IMG/VR virus record: IMGVR_UViG_3300028610_000868
Coordinates: 1-56,787 of that record
Reading direction: 5' to 3' (one strand)
From: a virus
Length of the DNA: 56,787 bases
Below, in pieces: positions 34,952 through 44,377 of the stretch. Both the position numbers and the translations under genes were made by a program. Each line of letters opens with the position of its first letter. The stretch's first letter is position 1. A model generated the notes under the pieces. The model had not been told where the DNA came from, did no database searches, and saw only the letters and a list, made by a program, of their open reading frames with translations.

Positions 34952-37192
34952 TTACACAGTTTCCACGATATTAGAAAACCCATCCTTAAGTTCAACAACC
35001 ATTCTGCTTTCAAACATACTGGCTATTTCATCCCGGTGAGAAATGATAAACATTGACATGTTATCTTCTTCGGCTATTTCCTTAATCATTTTAGCAGCAA
35101 GCTGAACGCCCACGTTGCCTAGTCCGGTGTCAAGGCACTCATCTAGCATACAGAAGGAGATCTTGCCGTGACGGGCCTGTAGAATGTCCCTGAAGGCGAA
35201 AGCGAGGGCTAGATTAACTCTAGCTGCCTGACCAGAGGAAAGGTTAGTGAAACCAAGCTCTGTTCCAAATTGGGATATTCTGGCACTCATGTCAGGTAGG
35301 AACTCAACCCGGTGAGGCAAACCAAGCTTTTCAAGGTATACCATAAGCCGTTTGTTTAGGAAAGGTAAACTTCTGTCTAGTAGATTCTTTCTTACGAAAG
35401 AATCCTTTTTGGTTAACAACTTTAGCAGGAACTCTTGGTGTTTGATTGTATCATCAAGTTCGTTAAGCTGTTTTGACTTATCATTGTCAAACTCAACTTC
35501 TTTCAGTTCTTTAAGCGTGTCAGTATGTGGATTGGTTTCGGCTATTAGTTCTGCAAGTCTTTCTTTGATTAACTCTTCTTTAGTGGCCATCTTTTCAAGT
35601 TCAGCTACTGAACTAAATAAGGCTTTGCTTTTGGTCTTTTTTATAAGCTTTTGTTGTTTGGCTATTTCTTTAACAAGGTCATCTATTCTTTCTTGGGCAG
35701 TTTCAATCTTTTCTTCAATGTCATCATCCACTTTAATTTCTTGGTAGGAATTAAGTTGGATTTGAAATTGATCGTACTGTGATTGTAGCTTGATCAAGTC
35801 ATTAGATGAAAGTTGATCACCTGAAGTCAGTTCTTCATGAGTTTCATTCAAGTTTGTTAATTCTTTGTGTGTTTCGTTTCTGGATTTAGTCAGATCCCCA
35901 ACAGTAGTATCAAGTTTCTTTTTGTCTTGTTTGGATGATTTAATCACCCCATTGTTTTTTCGTATAGCAGCTTTAACTTCTTTGGTTTTTGTTTCCACAT
36001 CAACAAAGGGTTGCTTGCAATACGGGCAGGTTTCATCACCAAGCTGTTCAAGTTCCTGTTTTAGTTTTTCGTTGTCATCTTCAGCGTCTTTGATGGTGGT
36101 AGCTATGGTGTGTATTTTTTTCGAAAGGTCTTCTATTTCTTTCCGGTTTGCATCCAGTAGGGTTTTGGTGTCTTCCATTTCCCCTTCAATAGTTGCTATT
36201 TCATTTAAGCGTTTTTGTTCTTTGTCAAAGTCTACGCCCCTTTCAATAGCTTTTACTTTTTTACGGATGTTATCTATTCGTTCACGATGTGCTTGAGCTG
36301 TTTCAAGCTTGTCGTTCAGCTCACGAATGTCTCTTTCAAATTCCGCTTTGATGTTCTCATCAGTTTTGACGGCATCCTCAAACCCGACAATAGCGGTCAA
36401 TCTGTCACGTTCTTGTTCGAAGTCAACTTGTGACATAGCACCGATTTCGTCTCCAGCAGATATGATCCTAACCCGTTGTGCCTCTTCCCATTCGGCTAGT
36501 CTAACTTTTGTTGCCTCTACTTGTTTGTCGTGGCGATCCATTTCAAGGCTGATCTGTTCTTGTAGATTTTTCAGGTGAGTGAACTCTCCCTTGGTTCCCT
36601 TTATAGCCTCTTTGAGGTTCTCTGCTTTATCTGTAAGTTCAGTGTAACCAAATAACTCTTCCATGATACTGGTTTGATTGGTCTTGGTTGCATGTCGGCT
36701 TGGTAGATCTAGGAACGGTTTGAATGTGGCGCTAAATACAATAATTCTAGAGAACACGTCAAATGGTAGTCCAATAATTCTTTCTATTTCTTTGTTTGTG
36801 TTTAGGATACTATCACGGGTTTTGTCATCGTCCCCAACAAACCAACGAACATCTGCTTTAGTTTTGCTCTTTCTTATACGAACAATCTTGTAAGTTATTC
36901 CATCTTTTTCGAATACAACAGACACTTCAAGATTTTTCTTGTTGATGTTGTTGATAAGACTTCCCTTATCCACATTGGAAATGGTTCTATCATATAAGGC
37001 AAATGACAAGGCATTCAATATAGCTGTCTTACCACTACCGTTGCTGTCAATTTGGCCATTCACAATAGCATCTAGGTTTTGACCAATGATAAGAACTGGC
37101 TCATTGAATTCAAGATTTATGACGGTATCATTGTTACCATATGACATAAAGTTACGTATGGTGAGTGTTTTGAATTGTACGGGAGTTGGCAT
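34952..37192 (-). CDS. 46: Recombination endonuclease subunit gp46 (SbcC/Rad50-like ATPase)
   Basis: This 746-residue protein has an N-terminal Walker A in DSNGSGKTAILNAL (49-62) and a long coiled coil with a zinc hook CPYC at 389-392. The C-terminal ABC signature is LSSGQAARVN (651-660), Walker B is FCMLDECLDTGL (680-691), and the H-loop is IISH (717-720). With gp47 it forms the Rad50-Mre11-type complex that resects double-strand ends for phage recombination-dependent replication. T4 gp46 is 560 residues; this one has longer coils. The start overlaps the gp47 stop by one base (TAATG). Confidence 0.96.
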   Translation of the reverse strand: MPTPVQFKTLTIRNFMSYGNNDTVINLEFNEPVLIIGQNLDAIVNGQIDSNGSGKTAILNALSFALYDRTISNVDKGSLINNINKKNLEVSVVFEKDGITYKIVRIRKSKTKADVRWFVGDDDKTRDSILNTNKEIERIIGLPFDVFSRIIVFSATFKPFLDLPSRHATKTNQTSIMEELFGYTELTDKAENLKEAIKGTKGEFTHLKNLQEQISLEMDRHDKQVEATKVRLAEWEEAQRVRIISAGDEIGAMSQVDFEQERDRLTAIVGFEDAVKTDENIKAEFERDIRELNDKLETAQAHRERIDNIRKKVKAIERGVDFDKEQKRLNEIATIEGEMEDTKTLLDANRKEIEDLSKKIHTIATTIKDAEDDNEKLKQELEQLGDETCPYCKQPFVDVETKTKEVKAAIRKNNGVIKSSKQDKKKLDTTVGDLTKSRNETHKELTNLNETHEELTSGDQLSSNDLIKLQSQYDQFQIQLNSYQEIKVDDDIEEKIETAQERIDDLVKEIAKQQKLIKKTKSKALFSSVAELEKMATKEELIKERLAELIAETNPHTDTLKELKEVEFDNDKSKQLNELDDTIKHQEFLLKLLTKKDSFVRKNLLDRSLPFLNKRLMVYLEKLGLPHRVEFLPDMSARISQFGTELGFTNLSSGQAARVNLALAFAFRDILQARHGKISFCMLDECLDTGLGNVGVQLAAKMIKEIAEEDNMSMFIISHRDEIASMFESRMVVELKDGFSNIVETV

Positions 37193-38229
37193 TATAATCC
37201 CTTGAATATGGTGATAAGTTTATCGTTGTTAATGGCGTCTGCTTCAATCTTGCTCAACATGTTTATAACTAGATCTACTGTTGTATCAAGATTTTCCAAT
37301 TCTTCATTGTTAATATTAGTATCTTCCAGAGCAACTAACTGGTCTGGATTTTCATGGAGGTTTATTTCCCTGAGTCCATATTTTTTAACCAATTGGGTTT
37401 TCAGTTTTATGCTTTGTTCGTAGGTTAGATCTATATCAACAACACAATTGACAATGGCATCTTTTCTTAAAATACTGTCAGGGGTTTTTACAATTTCTGA
37501 TAATGTTGTTCTGGCATAACTTGGGCAATCCGGCCAGTCATAGAAGAACGCATCATCTAGCCCGTATTCATATACTAGCATACCACGTTTGGTATCGTTG
37601 GCATCACTGAAGTCAGCGGGGAAGGCATTTCCAATATACGTAATGTTTCCGCCTGACTGCCTTTTGTGAAAGTGTCCAGAGAATATTCTGGTAGGTTTTC
37701 TGAAATCATCTGGGTCTGGGCCGTGTTCTTTCATTCTGGTTTCACCAGTAAGTATGAATCCTTTGAATTCAAAGTGCCCAAACCATATTGGAGTGTTGAA
37801 GTATTTGGCTAGGCCAGCGTATTCGTTTTCAAATAAGAAGGGGCACATCAATGCTCCCCCACGCCCCAGATCATCAATGACTTGTGGGGTGTTGATTATG
37901 TTGAACCCAAGTGAATCAAAGAAATTCGTGGAGTATACGTCTCTGGTTGTACGGTAGTACAGGTCGTGGTTACCTACAATGAAATAAACTGGTAGGTTTA
38001 ACTCCTGTATTAACAGGGCACCACGATAGGCATAATCCAAGGTTAGGCCGTTAATAGCAGCACGTTGTTCAAACCAATCACCCATAAAGATAATATGATC
38101 TATTTGATCGTCTGACTTTACATTATCACAGAACCAGTTTATAAAGCGAAGGCAATCTTGGTTGTGCAACTCACTGTTGTTCTTTCGCCCCCAGTGTATA
38201 TCAGTAAAACACGCGGCTTTTCCCTTCAT
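37192..38229 (-). CDS. 47: Recombination endonuclease subunit gp47 (SbcD/Mre11-like)
   Basis: This 345-residue metallophosphoesterase has FTDIHWG (D10, H12), MGDWF (D51), VGNHD (86-89), a later GHFEF and the terminal SGHFHKR. These are the two-metal ligands of Mre11/SbcD nucleases, and the length is typical of T4 gp47 (339). The C-terminal 100 residues would bind the gp46 coiled coil. It is the middle gene of gp55-gp47-gp46, with one base between it and gp55. Confidence 0.95.
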   Translation of the reverse strand: MKGKAACFTDIHWGRKNNSELHNQDCLRFINWFCDNVKSDDQIDHIIFMGDWFEQRAAINGLTLDYAYRGALLIQELNLPVYFIVGNHDLYYRTTRDVYSTNFFDSLGFNIINTPQVIDDLGRGGALMCPFLFENEYAGLAKYFNTPIWFGHFEFKGFILTGETRMKEHGPDPDDFRKPTRIFSGHFHKRQSGGNITYIGNAFPADFSDANDTKRGMLVYEYGLDDAFFYDWPDCPSYARTTLSEIVKTPDSILRKDAIVNCVVDIDLTYEQSIKLKTQLVKKYGLREINLHENPDQLVALEDTNINNEELENLDTTVDLVINMLSKIEADAINNDKLITIFKGL

Positions 38230-38700
38230 TTACTTTTTCTCTTTTTTTTCTTTTTTAAGTTCTTCCCTTTCTTTACGATAATCTTCCATGTAAGCATCCG
38301 AGGGTAATTCCCCCATAGAGATAAGTATAGCATCTCTGTTCAATCTATGCTTCTTTTCTTGCGAAACATATTGCCAAAATGTGTGTTTTATTGCTTGAGT
38401 GAAGTAAGCGAAGGGATTATCGTACTTTTCTAGATCAAAACTACGCCACGCCCTGACAACATTTGTCACTGCAACACTCTTCATATCCTCAATGTGGGGG
38501 CTGTAATCAGAGTATTCATATCTACTTCCATACCGAGCAGCTAAAAGCATGATCATTTTGGCGAACTCATCCGTCATTTTATCTTGTTCGTGGCATTTTC
38601 TAAGTTCGGCCAGCATGTCTTTGTTATTTAAATAATTTTTTTTCTTTTTTATCTTTGGTTTTGGTTCTTCCGTGACTTTCTTTTTAGTTGATTTTGCCAT
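38230..38700 (-). CDS. 55: Late-transcription sigma factor gp55
   Basis: From the ATG at 38700 this is a 156-residue protein. The core (about 40-120) has MIMLLAARYGSRYEYS, IEDMKSVAVTNVVRAWRSF and DLEKYDNPFAYFTQAIK. The last is nearly the DPEKSNNPFAYFTQI of T4 gp55. gp55 lets host RNA polymerase recognise TATAAATA, which matches the promoters seen here. A frame beginning at 38835 runs through the promoter at 38741-38769 and is not credible. An ATG at 38712 is an alternative start. It is promoter-proximal to gp47 and gp46. Confidence 0.93.
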   Translation of the reverse strand: MAKSTKKKVTEEPKPKIKKKKNYLNNKDMLAELRKCHEQDKMTDEFAKMIMLLAARYGSRYEYSDYSPHIEDMKSVAVTNVVRAWRSFDLEKYDNPFAYFTQAIKHTFWQYVSQEKKHRLNRDAILISMGELPSDAYMEDYRKEREELKKEKKEKK

Positions 38701-38740
38701 GTTATTTACCATATTATTGTTTTTAGTTATATAATCTTGA

Positions 38741-38769
38741 AGTATATCACATTTTGTAATAAAGATCAA
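38741..38769 (-). promoter_or_regulatory. Sigma70-like promoter for gp55-gp47-gp46
   Basis: Minus strand TTGATC, a 17-bp spacer and TATACT. The predicted start near 38734 lies upstream of both candidate gp55 starts and rules out the longer frame. Confidence 0.65.
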
Positions 38770-38802
38770 TAGAATTATATATTTACAACTATTGTATGTG
38801 TC

Positions 38803-38810
38803 TATAAATA
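38803..38810 (+). promoter_or_regulatory. T4-type late promoter (TATAAATA)
   Basis: A perfect TATAAATA ends 27 bp before the GTG at 38838. It diverges from the early gp55 promoter. Confidence 0.75.
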
Positions 38811-38837
38811 TTGTCATATGCCAGAGGTATTTCATCG

Positions 38838-39536
38838 GTGAGTGATTATTATCAAGTACGACTTAGCCAGTTTGCTAAAGACAAGGGGTCTGGAGCCAGT
38901 ATCGCTGCTGGGCGTGTGTTAGCCCCCAATAATTTTGTGGGTCCTATGACTCCAGATCAAAGGAAGAATAATGAGAATGCCACGGAACGGCAAAAGGTGG
39001 TAGATGGTGGTGTGGTTATATTTGATGCTTCTCCAACTTTAGCGGAATCAAGAACAGCGGAATATGTTGATCAAGCGTTACCGGGTCCAGTTGGTATAGT
39101 TGTTTATAAGATGACTGGTAATAGACGTTTCACTATTAGTGCTAAGTTTATATCTAGAACGATTGATGAGGCAGAACTGAATTATGGCTACGTTAATCTG
39201 TTACGATCTTGGATGATTCCCCAATCCCAAAGCGGAGCTTCGGGTGAAGGCAAAACAGGCAGGCCACCAATACTTCGTTTAAATGGATATAAAAAACAAT
39301 TTAACAGCATTCCGACGGTGTTGTCTGAGATGAGTGTTAATTATCCAGAGGATGTTGATTATATTGAAGTTCCAGATCTAGCCATGGTCCCCATTATACA
39401 GAGTGTTGATGTAACCTTAATTGAATCTCATAAGAGTACATCTACTCGTCTTAGTGATGATGATGCAAAATCTAACACGCAAAAGAATGAATTTAATTTG
39501 AAAGAATTTAGAAAGGGGATATTAGTAGGATATTGA
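38838..39536 (+). CDS. Baseplate tail-tube-junction protein, gp48-like
   Basis: From a GTG at 38838, after AGAGG, this is a 232-residue protein. An upstream TTG at 38811 would fall at or before the late transcript start. The C-terminal half has PPILRLNGYKKQF, IPTVLSEMSVNYPEDVDYI, MVPIIQSVDVTLIES and FNLKEFRKGILVGY, a pattern I associate with gp48-type tube-cap proteins of marine T4-like phages. It is followed by gp53 at one base. gp54 would be the other possibility, but the 6942-7952 gene fits that better. Confidence 0.6.
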   Translation: MSDYYQVRLSQFAKDKGSGASIAAGRVLAPNNFVGPMTPDQRKNNENATERQKVVDGGVVIFDASPTLAESRTAEYVDQALPGPVGIVVYKMTGNRRFTISAKFISRTIDEAELNYGYVNLLRSWMIPQSQSGASGEGKTGRPPILRLNGYKKQFNSIPTVLSEMSVNYPEDVDYIEVPDLAMVPIIQSVDVTLIESHKSTSTRLSDDDAKSNTQKNEFNLKEFRKGILVGY

Positions 39537-39537
39537 T

Positions 39538-39885
39538 ATGGTTTTTAAGCTATACACATCTAAGAGTTCGGTAAAAAAGAAAAACTCTCGTTATGTCCAA
39601 GGAGGAGTAGCCGAGGTTGGCGAACATTTTATTCGTTGGTGGGAACGAGATGTTTTACCAAGGGATGTTATATCTGACTTTTCCTTTAAGATCACCAACG
39701 TATATGCTGGTCATCCCGATTTAATTGCTTATGATTATTATGGTAGGAATGATCTTGGGTGGTTAGTTTTGCAATATAATAATGTGGTTGATATCAATGA
39801 AGAACTTGCAACGGGGGAAACAGTGATCCTTCCATCTAAAGATCGTGTGTTCTATGAGCTGTTATCACGTTCTGCATCAAGTTAA
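39538..39885 (+). CDS. 53: Baseplate wedge subunit gp53
   Basis: This 115-residue protein contains the family core YDYYGRNDLGWLVLQYNNVVD and a LysM-like ETVILPSKDRV end. gp53 clamps neighbouring wedges in the T4 baseplate. T4 gp53 is 196 residues, so this is a compact version. It starts one base after the gp48-like stop with AGGAT upstream, and is followed 15 bp later by the hub-like gene. Confidence 0.85.
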   Translation: MVFKLYTSKSSVKKKNSRYVQGGVAEVGEHFIRWWERDVLPRDVISDFSFKITNVYAGHPDLIAYDYYGRNDLGWLVLQYNNVVDINEELATGETVILPSKDRVFYELLSRSASS

Positions 39886-39900
39886 AGGATAAGCAATCAT

Positions 39901-41841
39901 ATGTCTATCCCAGCAAACCCCTTAAATGAATCAGGAAGCACAACCTTCCGGCACATTCTTGTTGCATTTAAATATGCGGAAGATGCTTTTGATGTTAAAG
40001 AATTTAATCCGCAGGGCGTTACTGTTGGGGGGTCTGTAGAAGGGGTAGGCCCGAACATGGTTGTTATTAATGAGTTTACTGACCAACGTTTTAGTATACC
40101 AGAGGCTATTTGGGATTTTGATTTTACCCCGTGTATAGGGGTGAGTACTTCAACAAGTGTTGGTAAACTGGTAGTTGCCGATAGATTTGTGCCATACAAT
40201 TTTATAGGGTATCTTCAGAGGGAGGTATTGTCCCATTTGAATAAGGATGCTAGTGGTGCAAAGAATTTAATGTCCTTATCCCATGCAACGTTTATGCTAA
40301 AAACAATATTTACTGTAGATGAATCGACGGTGGATTCTCTTGGGGATGATGTTAGATCCCCAGACACAGTTAGAATAAATCCGTTTTTCTTTAATATTGA
40401 CAGTATCGAATCAGTGCCAGAGGTCGGATCAATAACGCCCCACACTCACATTTTGCATGTAATGGGGGCTTCTAATACAACTGGGTTGTTGCGTTCGTTC
40501 TCCAGCGTATTTCAGATGAATATAACACACAAAGAGGACACCATACACACAAAGATTCCACGGGGTACTGGTACTGGTAGCACGCTTAGATTTAGGGAAC
40601 AAGAAGATCAAGAGAACAACCAAAAGAGAAAGGACAGGATGGATTTGTCTAAACCAATGACAAGTCTTAAAGATATATTTGAGGGTTTTGAAGCTGATCT
40701 GAATCAATTGAAATACACTCACCAAGGGCAATTACAAGAGTGGCTTGAGGAGATAAATGTTTCTCATTTACATAAAATTACCGGTTCCATAAAACAAACC
40801 AAAGAACCATCCCCAGAACAGTTACCGATAAGTTATAAAATAGATCTTGACCCCCTTTATGATGATTACCAAATTGATAATCGTAATATGCCGTTTGAAC
40901 AACCAAATATACCACAGAATGAGAACGGAATACGGGTATTTCCAGTAAGACCCGGAGTCCACATTTTGGATTTGATATCAGACATAATGCTTTTATCCAA
41001 ACAGATAGGCGTAGATGCTATAAAAATCACACCGAAGACATTCAAAGTGACTGTGACTGCCATAAGAAAAAGAACGAATGAGATTGGGTATGAGATAAAC
41101 ATCAAAATACGAAGATATGATATCCCACGAAACGGTATTATACATGGGAAAACTATAGCGGATAATATTGTGGTGGATAAGGGACCGGGGGAAGCTGGTG
41201 ATAATGCTCTCCATTTTTTCTTAAATGACCCACTGGAAGGGGATGTTGATGTTGTGGCGTTCAAGTCTCATATTAATTATGATTCTGGAGATAATATGTT
41301 GGAGGAACAGGTTGAAGCTTCCGGTACCAACATTGTTTATGGGGATAGAGAACAAGCTACAGCAGAACGCAATCTAACCGTACCCTTCTTTCAATCAATC
41401 TATAGTGGCATAAGGCCGATGGTTGGTTCATATATTATTGATGGTCTTGAGAGTGCTCAACAGGCTGGTAATGTTGTTAATTTGATGGATAGATATACTT
41501 ATACGCAGACGACTGATTATGAACTTGTCATTCTGGGTAATCCCTTTCTTTTATCTGATATAAACCGCAACCCAAAGGATGTGGTAAATGATGAGGATGG
41601 GGTTGTACATTACTACCCAAAACCAGAAGTGAACCCCATGTATCTTAGACTTACAATATTTGAAAAGAGCCAGACTGATCCAGTTGAAGGTGCGGGTGAA
41701 GAAAATGAGGATATACCGGAAAGATTTTATTATGATGGGCATTACCACATAGCCAGAATAGTCAACAAGTTTGGTATAATTGGTGGAGGGAGATCTTTCT
41801 ACCAGAATTTAATATTGAAACGCGGAGATACCTTGGTGTGA
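39901..41841 (+). CDS. Baseplate hub-like structural protein, 646 residues
   Basis: The N-terminal 200 residues hold beta-rich hub-like segments (FTDQRFSIPEAIWDFDFT, VADRFVPYNFIGYL). A charged helical insert covers about 225-290 (EQEDQENNQKRKDRMDL). The C-terminal part reads ILDLISDIMLLSKQIGVDA, then QTTDYELVILGNPFLLSD and ends RFYYDGHYHIARIVNKFG with LKRGDTLV. That ending suits gp27/VgrG-like hub proteins, where a loading domain closes on itself. In position after gp53 it is a likely gp27 counterpart. Family identity is inferred, not certain. The ATG has AAGGA upstream. Confidence 0.55.
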   Translation: MSIPANPLNESGSTTFRHILVAFKYAEDAFDVKEFNPQGVTVGGSVEGVGPNMVVINEFTDQRFSIPEAIWDFDFTPCIGVSTSTSVGKLVVADRFVPYNFIGYLQREVLSHLNKDASGAKNLMSLSHATFMLKTIFTVDESTVDSLGDDVRSPDTVRINPFFFNIDSIESVPEVGSITPHTHILHVMGASNTTGLLRSFSSVFQMNITHKEDTIHTKIPRGTGTGSTLRFREQEDQENNQKRKDRMDLSKPMTSLKDIFEGFEADLNQLKYTHQGQLQEWLEEINVSHLHKITGSIKQTKEPSPEQLPISYKIDLDPLYDDYQIDNRNMPFEQPNIPQNENGIRVFPVRPGVHILDLISDIMLLSKQIGVDAIKITPKTFKVTVTAIRKRTNEIGYEINIKIRRYDIPRNGIIHGKTIADNIVVDKGPGEAGDNALHFFLNDPLEGDVDVVAFKSHINYDSGDNMLEEQVEASGTNIVYGDREQATAERNLTVPFFQSIYSGIRPMVGSYIIDGLESAQQAGNVVNLMDRYTYTQTTDYELVILGNPFLLSDINRNPKDVVNDEDGVVHYYPKPEVNPMYLRLTIFEKSQTDPVEGAGEENEDIPERFYYDGHYHIARIVNKFGIIGGGRSFYQNLILKRGDTLV

Positions 41842-41877
41842 TTAATTCACAAACTAGAATCAGTTGCACCCGGTCAG

Positions 41878-41885
41878 TATAAATA
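41878..41885 (+). promoter_or_regulatory. T4-type late promoter (TATAAATA)
   Basis: Perfect TATAAATA, 26-33 bp upstream of the portal GTG at 41912. Confidence 0.8.
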
Positions 41886-41911
41886 TAGCAAAGAACATAT
41901 AGGATGTACAC

Positions 41912-43621
41912 GTGAAAAGCAATAGTATACAGACATATTTTAAGATTGTTGACCCTAAGTCACCCAACGTGTCGATACAGGATAATCAGGACATTTCTGG
42001 TAGTCGTGGATTATATGGTAATCACGGTTGGTATCAGAGAATAGTTCAAGGATCAACCACCCGATTAGTACGTTATCGTGAGTTTGATGTCATGGATAAT
42101 GACATTGATGTTGCTCGTGCTCTTGATATTATGGCCGAGGAAATGACAGGTAATAATCCTAAGACTCGTATGCCGCTTAACATTATGATAGAGGCTGGAT
42201 CAGAGGAAAATATCCCCGGTCACGTCTTTGCAACATTGCGTGCTGCTCTTAAAACATGGACCAGAGTACATAATTGGCAGGGTGGCCGGTTGTTTTACTT
42301 AGCGAGGAACATGATCAAGTATGGTGACTGTTTCTTTGAACGAAATAAGAACAAGAACAAGCGGTTTAAATTTATCCATCCGAAGCATGTTATAGGTGCT
42401 ATTGTTAGTGAAGATGATATCACAGACATCCGTGGATGGCATGTGCAGCAAGAGTATAAGAAGCCAAACCAATATTGGCAATCAAGTGTGGCATTTCAGA
42501 CTAGCGGTGATTTAGCTGACCATAATGTTCAGTCACTAGACAAAGATAAAGTGGTACGTTTCAGTATTTTGGATGATACCTCCGATGAGGCACCGTTCGG
42601 TATTTCCGTTTTACGCCCAGCATATAGGGTATTCAAACAGAAAGAATTATTGGAAGATTCTATTCTAATTTATAGAATTTCAAGAGCCCCGGAAAAGAGA
42701 GTATTTTATATAGACGTTGGTAATAGGCCAGATCATCTAATTCCGGGTGTGTTAGAAAGATTCAGGAACCAGATCAAGCAGAAGAAAGTACCTACTCGTT
42801 ATGGTGGAAAATGGCAGGTTGAATCTGTCTATAACCCGCAGAGCATGAACGAGGATTTCTATTTTGCAAAAAGACCAAATGATGGTGGTTCAAAAGTAGA
42901 GACTTTACCGGGAGGTCAAGGTCTTGGTGAACTAACAGAACTAGATTATTTCTATCGTAAGATGTGGCGGGCGCTACGTATCCCATCATCTTATCTTGGA
43001 ACATCAACTGAAGATGGCCAAGCTGTAGAGAATGAAGCCCGTGTTGGTATTGCATACATTCAAGAAATTAAGTTTAGTCAATACATTCAACGTCTTCAGA
43101 GATATGTTGAAGATGTATTGGATGCAGAATTTAAACGCTGGATATATGATTCCGGCATTCACGTGGATTCTACCATCTACAGAATTACCTTACCTGAACC
43201 TTCTGATTATCAAGCATCTCGTCAACAAGCTATGGATGCTGATCTACTTGGTAACTTTACAACTGCCGAAGGTATACCGTTTATTGCAAAACGTACTGCT
43301 TTGGAGAGATATGCTGGGTGGTCTAAGGATGAAATTAAACGTAATGAGGACATGATCCGCATTGAAAAGGGTCTACAGGCAACGGGTGATGATCGTGATT
43401 TACCAATGATTTACCAGCCAGAAGATGCAGAAGCTGGTGGATTTGACGGTGGCACGGGCGGTGGAGGTGGAGCGGGCGCTCCTCCCTCAGAAGAAGGTGG
43501 CGATGAATTAGAGGATTTGGAAGATGAAGGTGGAGAAACTAAAGGTGGGGAAGGTGGAGAAACTGGCGAAGAAACCACATTAGGCCAAGCATCTGAAACT
43601 CCAGCACCGGAAGCTGCTTAA
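41912..43621 (+). CDS. 20: Portal vertex protein gp20
   Basis: This 569-residue protein (T4 gp20: 524) shows the portal signature: RLVRYREFDVMDNDIDVARALDIMAEEM (about 50-78), RNMIKYGDCFFER (about 131-143), EAPFGISVLRPAYRVFKQ and DIGNRP-like DVGNRPDHLIPG, then DYFYRKMWRALRIPSSYLG. The dodecameric portal nucleates the prohead and is the DNA channel. The last 60 residues are an acidic Gly/Glu-rich tail (EEGGDELEDLEDEGG). The start is a GTG after AGGA. It opens the head-assembly operon. Confidence 0.96.
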   Translation: MKSNSIQTYFKIVDPKSPNVSIQDNQDISGSRGLYGNHGWYQRIVQGSTTRLVRYREFDVMDNDIDVARALDIMAEEMTGNNPKTRMPLNIMIEAGSEENIPGHVFATLRAALKTWTRVHNWQGGRLFYLARNMIKYGDCFFERNKNKNKRFKFIHPKHVIGAIVSEDDITDIRGWHVQQEYKKPNQYWQSSVAFQTSGDLADHNVQSLDKDKVVRFSILDDTSDEAPFGISVLRPAYRVFKQKELLEDSILIYRISRAPEKRVFYIDVGNRPDHLIPGVLERFRNQIKQKKVPTRYGGKWQVESVYNPQSMNEDFYFAKRPNDGGSKVETLPGGQGLGELTELDYFYRKMWRALRIPSSYLGTSTEDGQAVENEARVGIAYIQEIKFSQYIQRLQRYVEDVLDAEFKRWIYDSGIHVDSTIYRITLPEPSDYQASRQQAMDADLLGNFTTAEGIPFIAKRTALERYAGWSKDEIKRNEDMIRIEKGLQATGDDRDLPMIYQPEDAEAGGFDGGTGGGGGAGAPPSEEGGDELEDLEDEGGETKGGEGGETGEETTLGQASETPAPEAA

Positions 43622-43647
43622 ATTTTGTCCGTAAAAAGCCCAATTAC

Positions 43648-43655
43648 CATAAATA
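43648..43655 (+). promoter_or_regulatory. T4-type late promoter (CATAAATA)
   Basis: CATAAATA, 31-38 bp upstream of the gene at 43686, just after the portal stop. Confidence 0.6.
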
Positions 43656-43685
43656 ATTAAGAGTATAGCGTTTTACAGAGGCGAA

Positions 43686-44108
43686 ATGAAACAATCGTTC
43701 CTAAATGAGATCATTATGGGAAGCACCGAACGGAGTGTTGACACCTCGTTCAGTAATTTTTTGCATGGTTCTATCAAATTAAAATCATTGAGGGAAAGTG
43801 GCACTGATGATTCTATGATAGATGATCTTGTTGTCTTTATGGAGAGTGATTCCGAGTTACACACACAGATGTCTGATCTTCGGAACACTTTGGTTAAGCA
43901 TTGGAAAAGGAATGAATATGACACCCTACTTGCTGAACAGGCTTGGTCCAGAATTGTTTCTGATGGTGTCAAGGCATATGCAGTTAAGATTCTTAAAGAA
44001 GAAAGGTTATGGGAAGAGTTTGTTACATCAGAGACCCGTCAGGCCGTAGTTAAAGGGCTTGAACATGGTCATCAGATATTACTAAAAGCAATTAAAAAAG
44101 AAGGATAA
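43686..44108 (+). CDS. Hypothetical protein in head-assembly operon
   Basis: This is a 140-residue helical protein I do not recognise. The N-terminus (MKQSFLNEIIMG) is hydrophobic-amphipathic. The middle is acidic (DDSMIDDLVVFMESDSELH) and the C-terminus is basic with aromatic residues (EERLWEEFVTSETRQAVVKG). It lies between the portal and the prohead-core genes under a late promoter, 5 bp before the first core-like gene. A head-assembly or scaffold role is likely from position alone. Confidence 0.7.
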   Translation: MKQSFLNEIIMGSTERSVDTSFSNFLHGSIKLKSLRESGTDDSMIDDLVVFMESDSELHTQMSDLRNTLVKHWKRNEYDTLLAEQAWSRIVSDGVKAYAVKILKEERLWEEFVTSETRQAVVKGLEHGHQILLKAIKKEG

Positions 44109-44113
44109 TTATT

Positions 44114-44293
44114 ATGAGTGATAAAGACAGAATTAGAGATATGGTAATGGCTCTTTCTCGTGGAGACCACGAGGAAGCACAAGCTGCTGCTAATGATGTT
44201 ATGGCTGCTAAGACAACTAGGATTACCAACGAAAGCGAAGCAGACGATGTTGACATTAAGGATGTTGATGCTAAGGAAAACAAGGATGAGTGA
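44114..44293 (+). CDS. 67: Prohead core protein, gp67-like (short copy)
   Basis: This 59-residue protein has a helix DRIRDMVMALSRGDHEEA followed by AANDVMAAKTTRI and a very acidic tail. It parallels T4 gp67 (80 residues: IEAIKSNDLVAARK, AMAARTID, acidic tail), a scaffold core component cleaved by gp21. T4 also places 67 between 20 and 21. The first 92 bases recur exactly at the start of the next gene. Its last codons overlap the next ATG by 8 bases, so the two are coupled. Confidence 0.68.
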   Translation: MSDKDRIRDMVMALSRGDHEEAQAAANDVMAAKTTRITNESEADDVDIKDVDAKENKDE

Positions 44294-44377
44294 TAAAGAC
44301 AGAATTAGAGATATGGTAATGGCTCTTTCTCGTGGAGACCACGAGGAAGCACAAGCTGCTGCTAATGATGTTATGGC
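44114..44377 (+). repeat. 92-bp exact direct repeat at the start of two adjacent genes
   Basis: Positions 44114-44205 and 44286-44377 are identical, including third codon positions, with a 172-bp offset. The identity begins exactly at each ATG and ends at codon 31. It is a recent tandem duplication or a gene-converted pair. Confidence 0.95.

Noticed and set aside
38701-38835. N-terminal extension of gp55
   Set aside because: It runs through the predicted gp55 promoter and start site and lacks similarity to gp55.
44160-44285. Upstream start of the long core-like gene
   Set aside because: It lies inside the first gp67-like gene in another frame; the ATG at 44286 begins the duplicated sequence.
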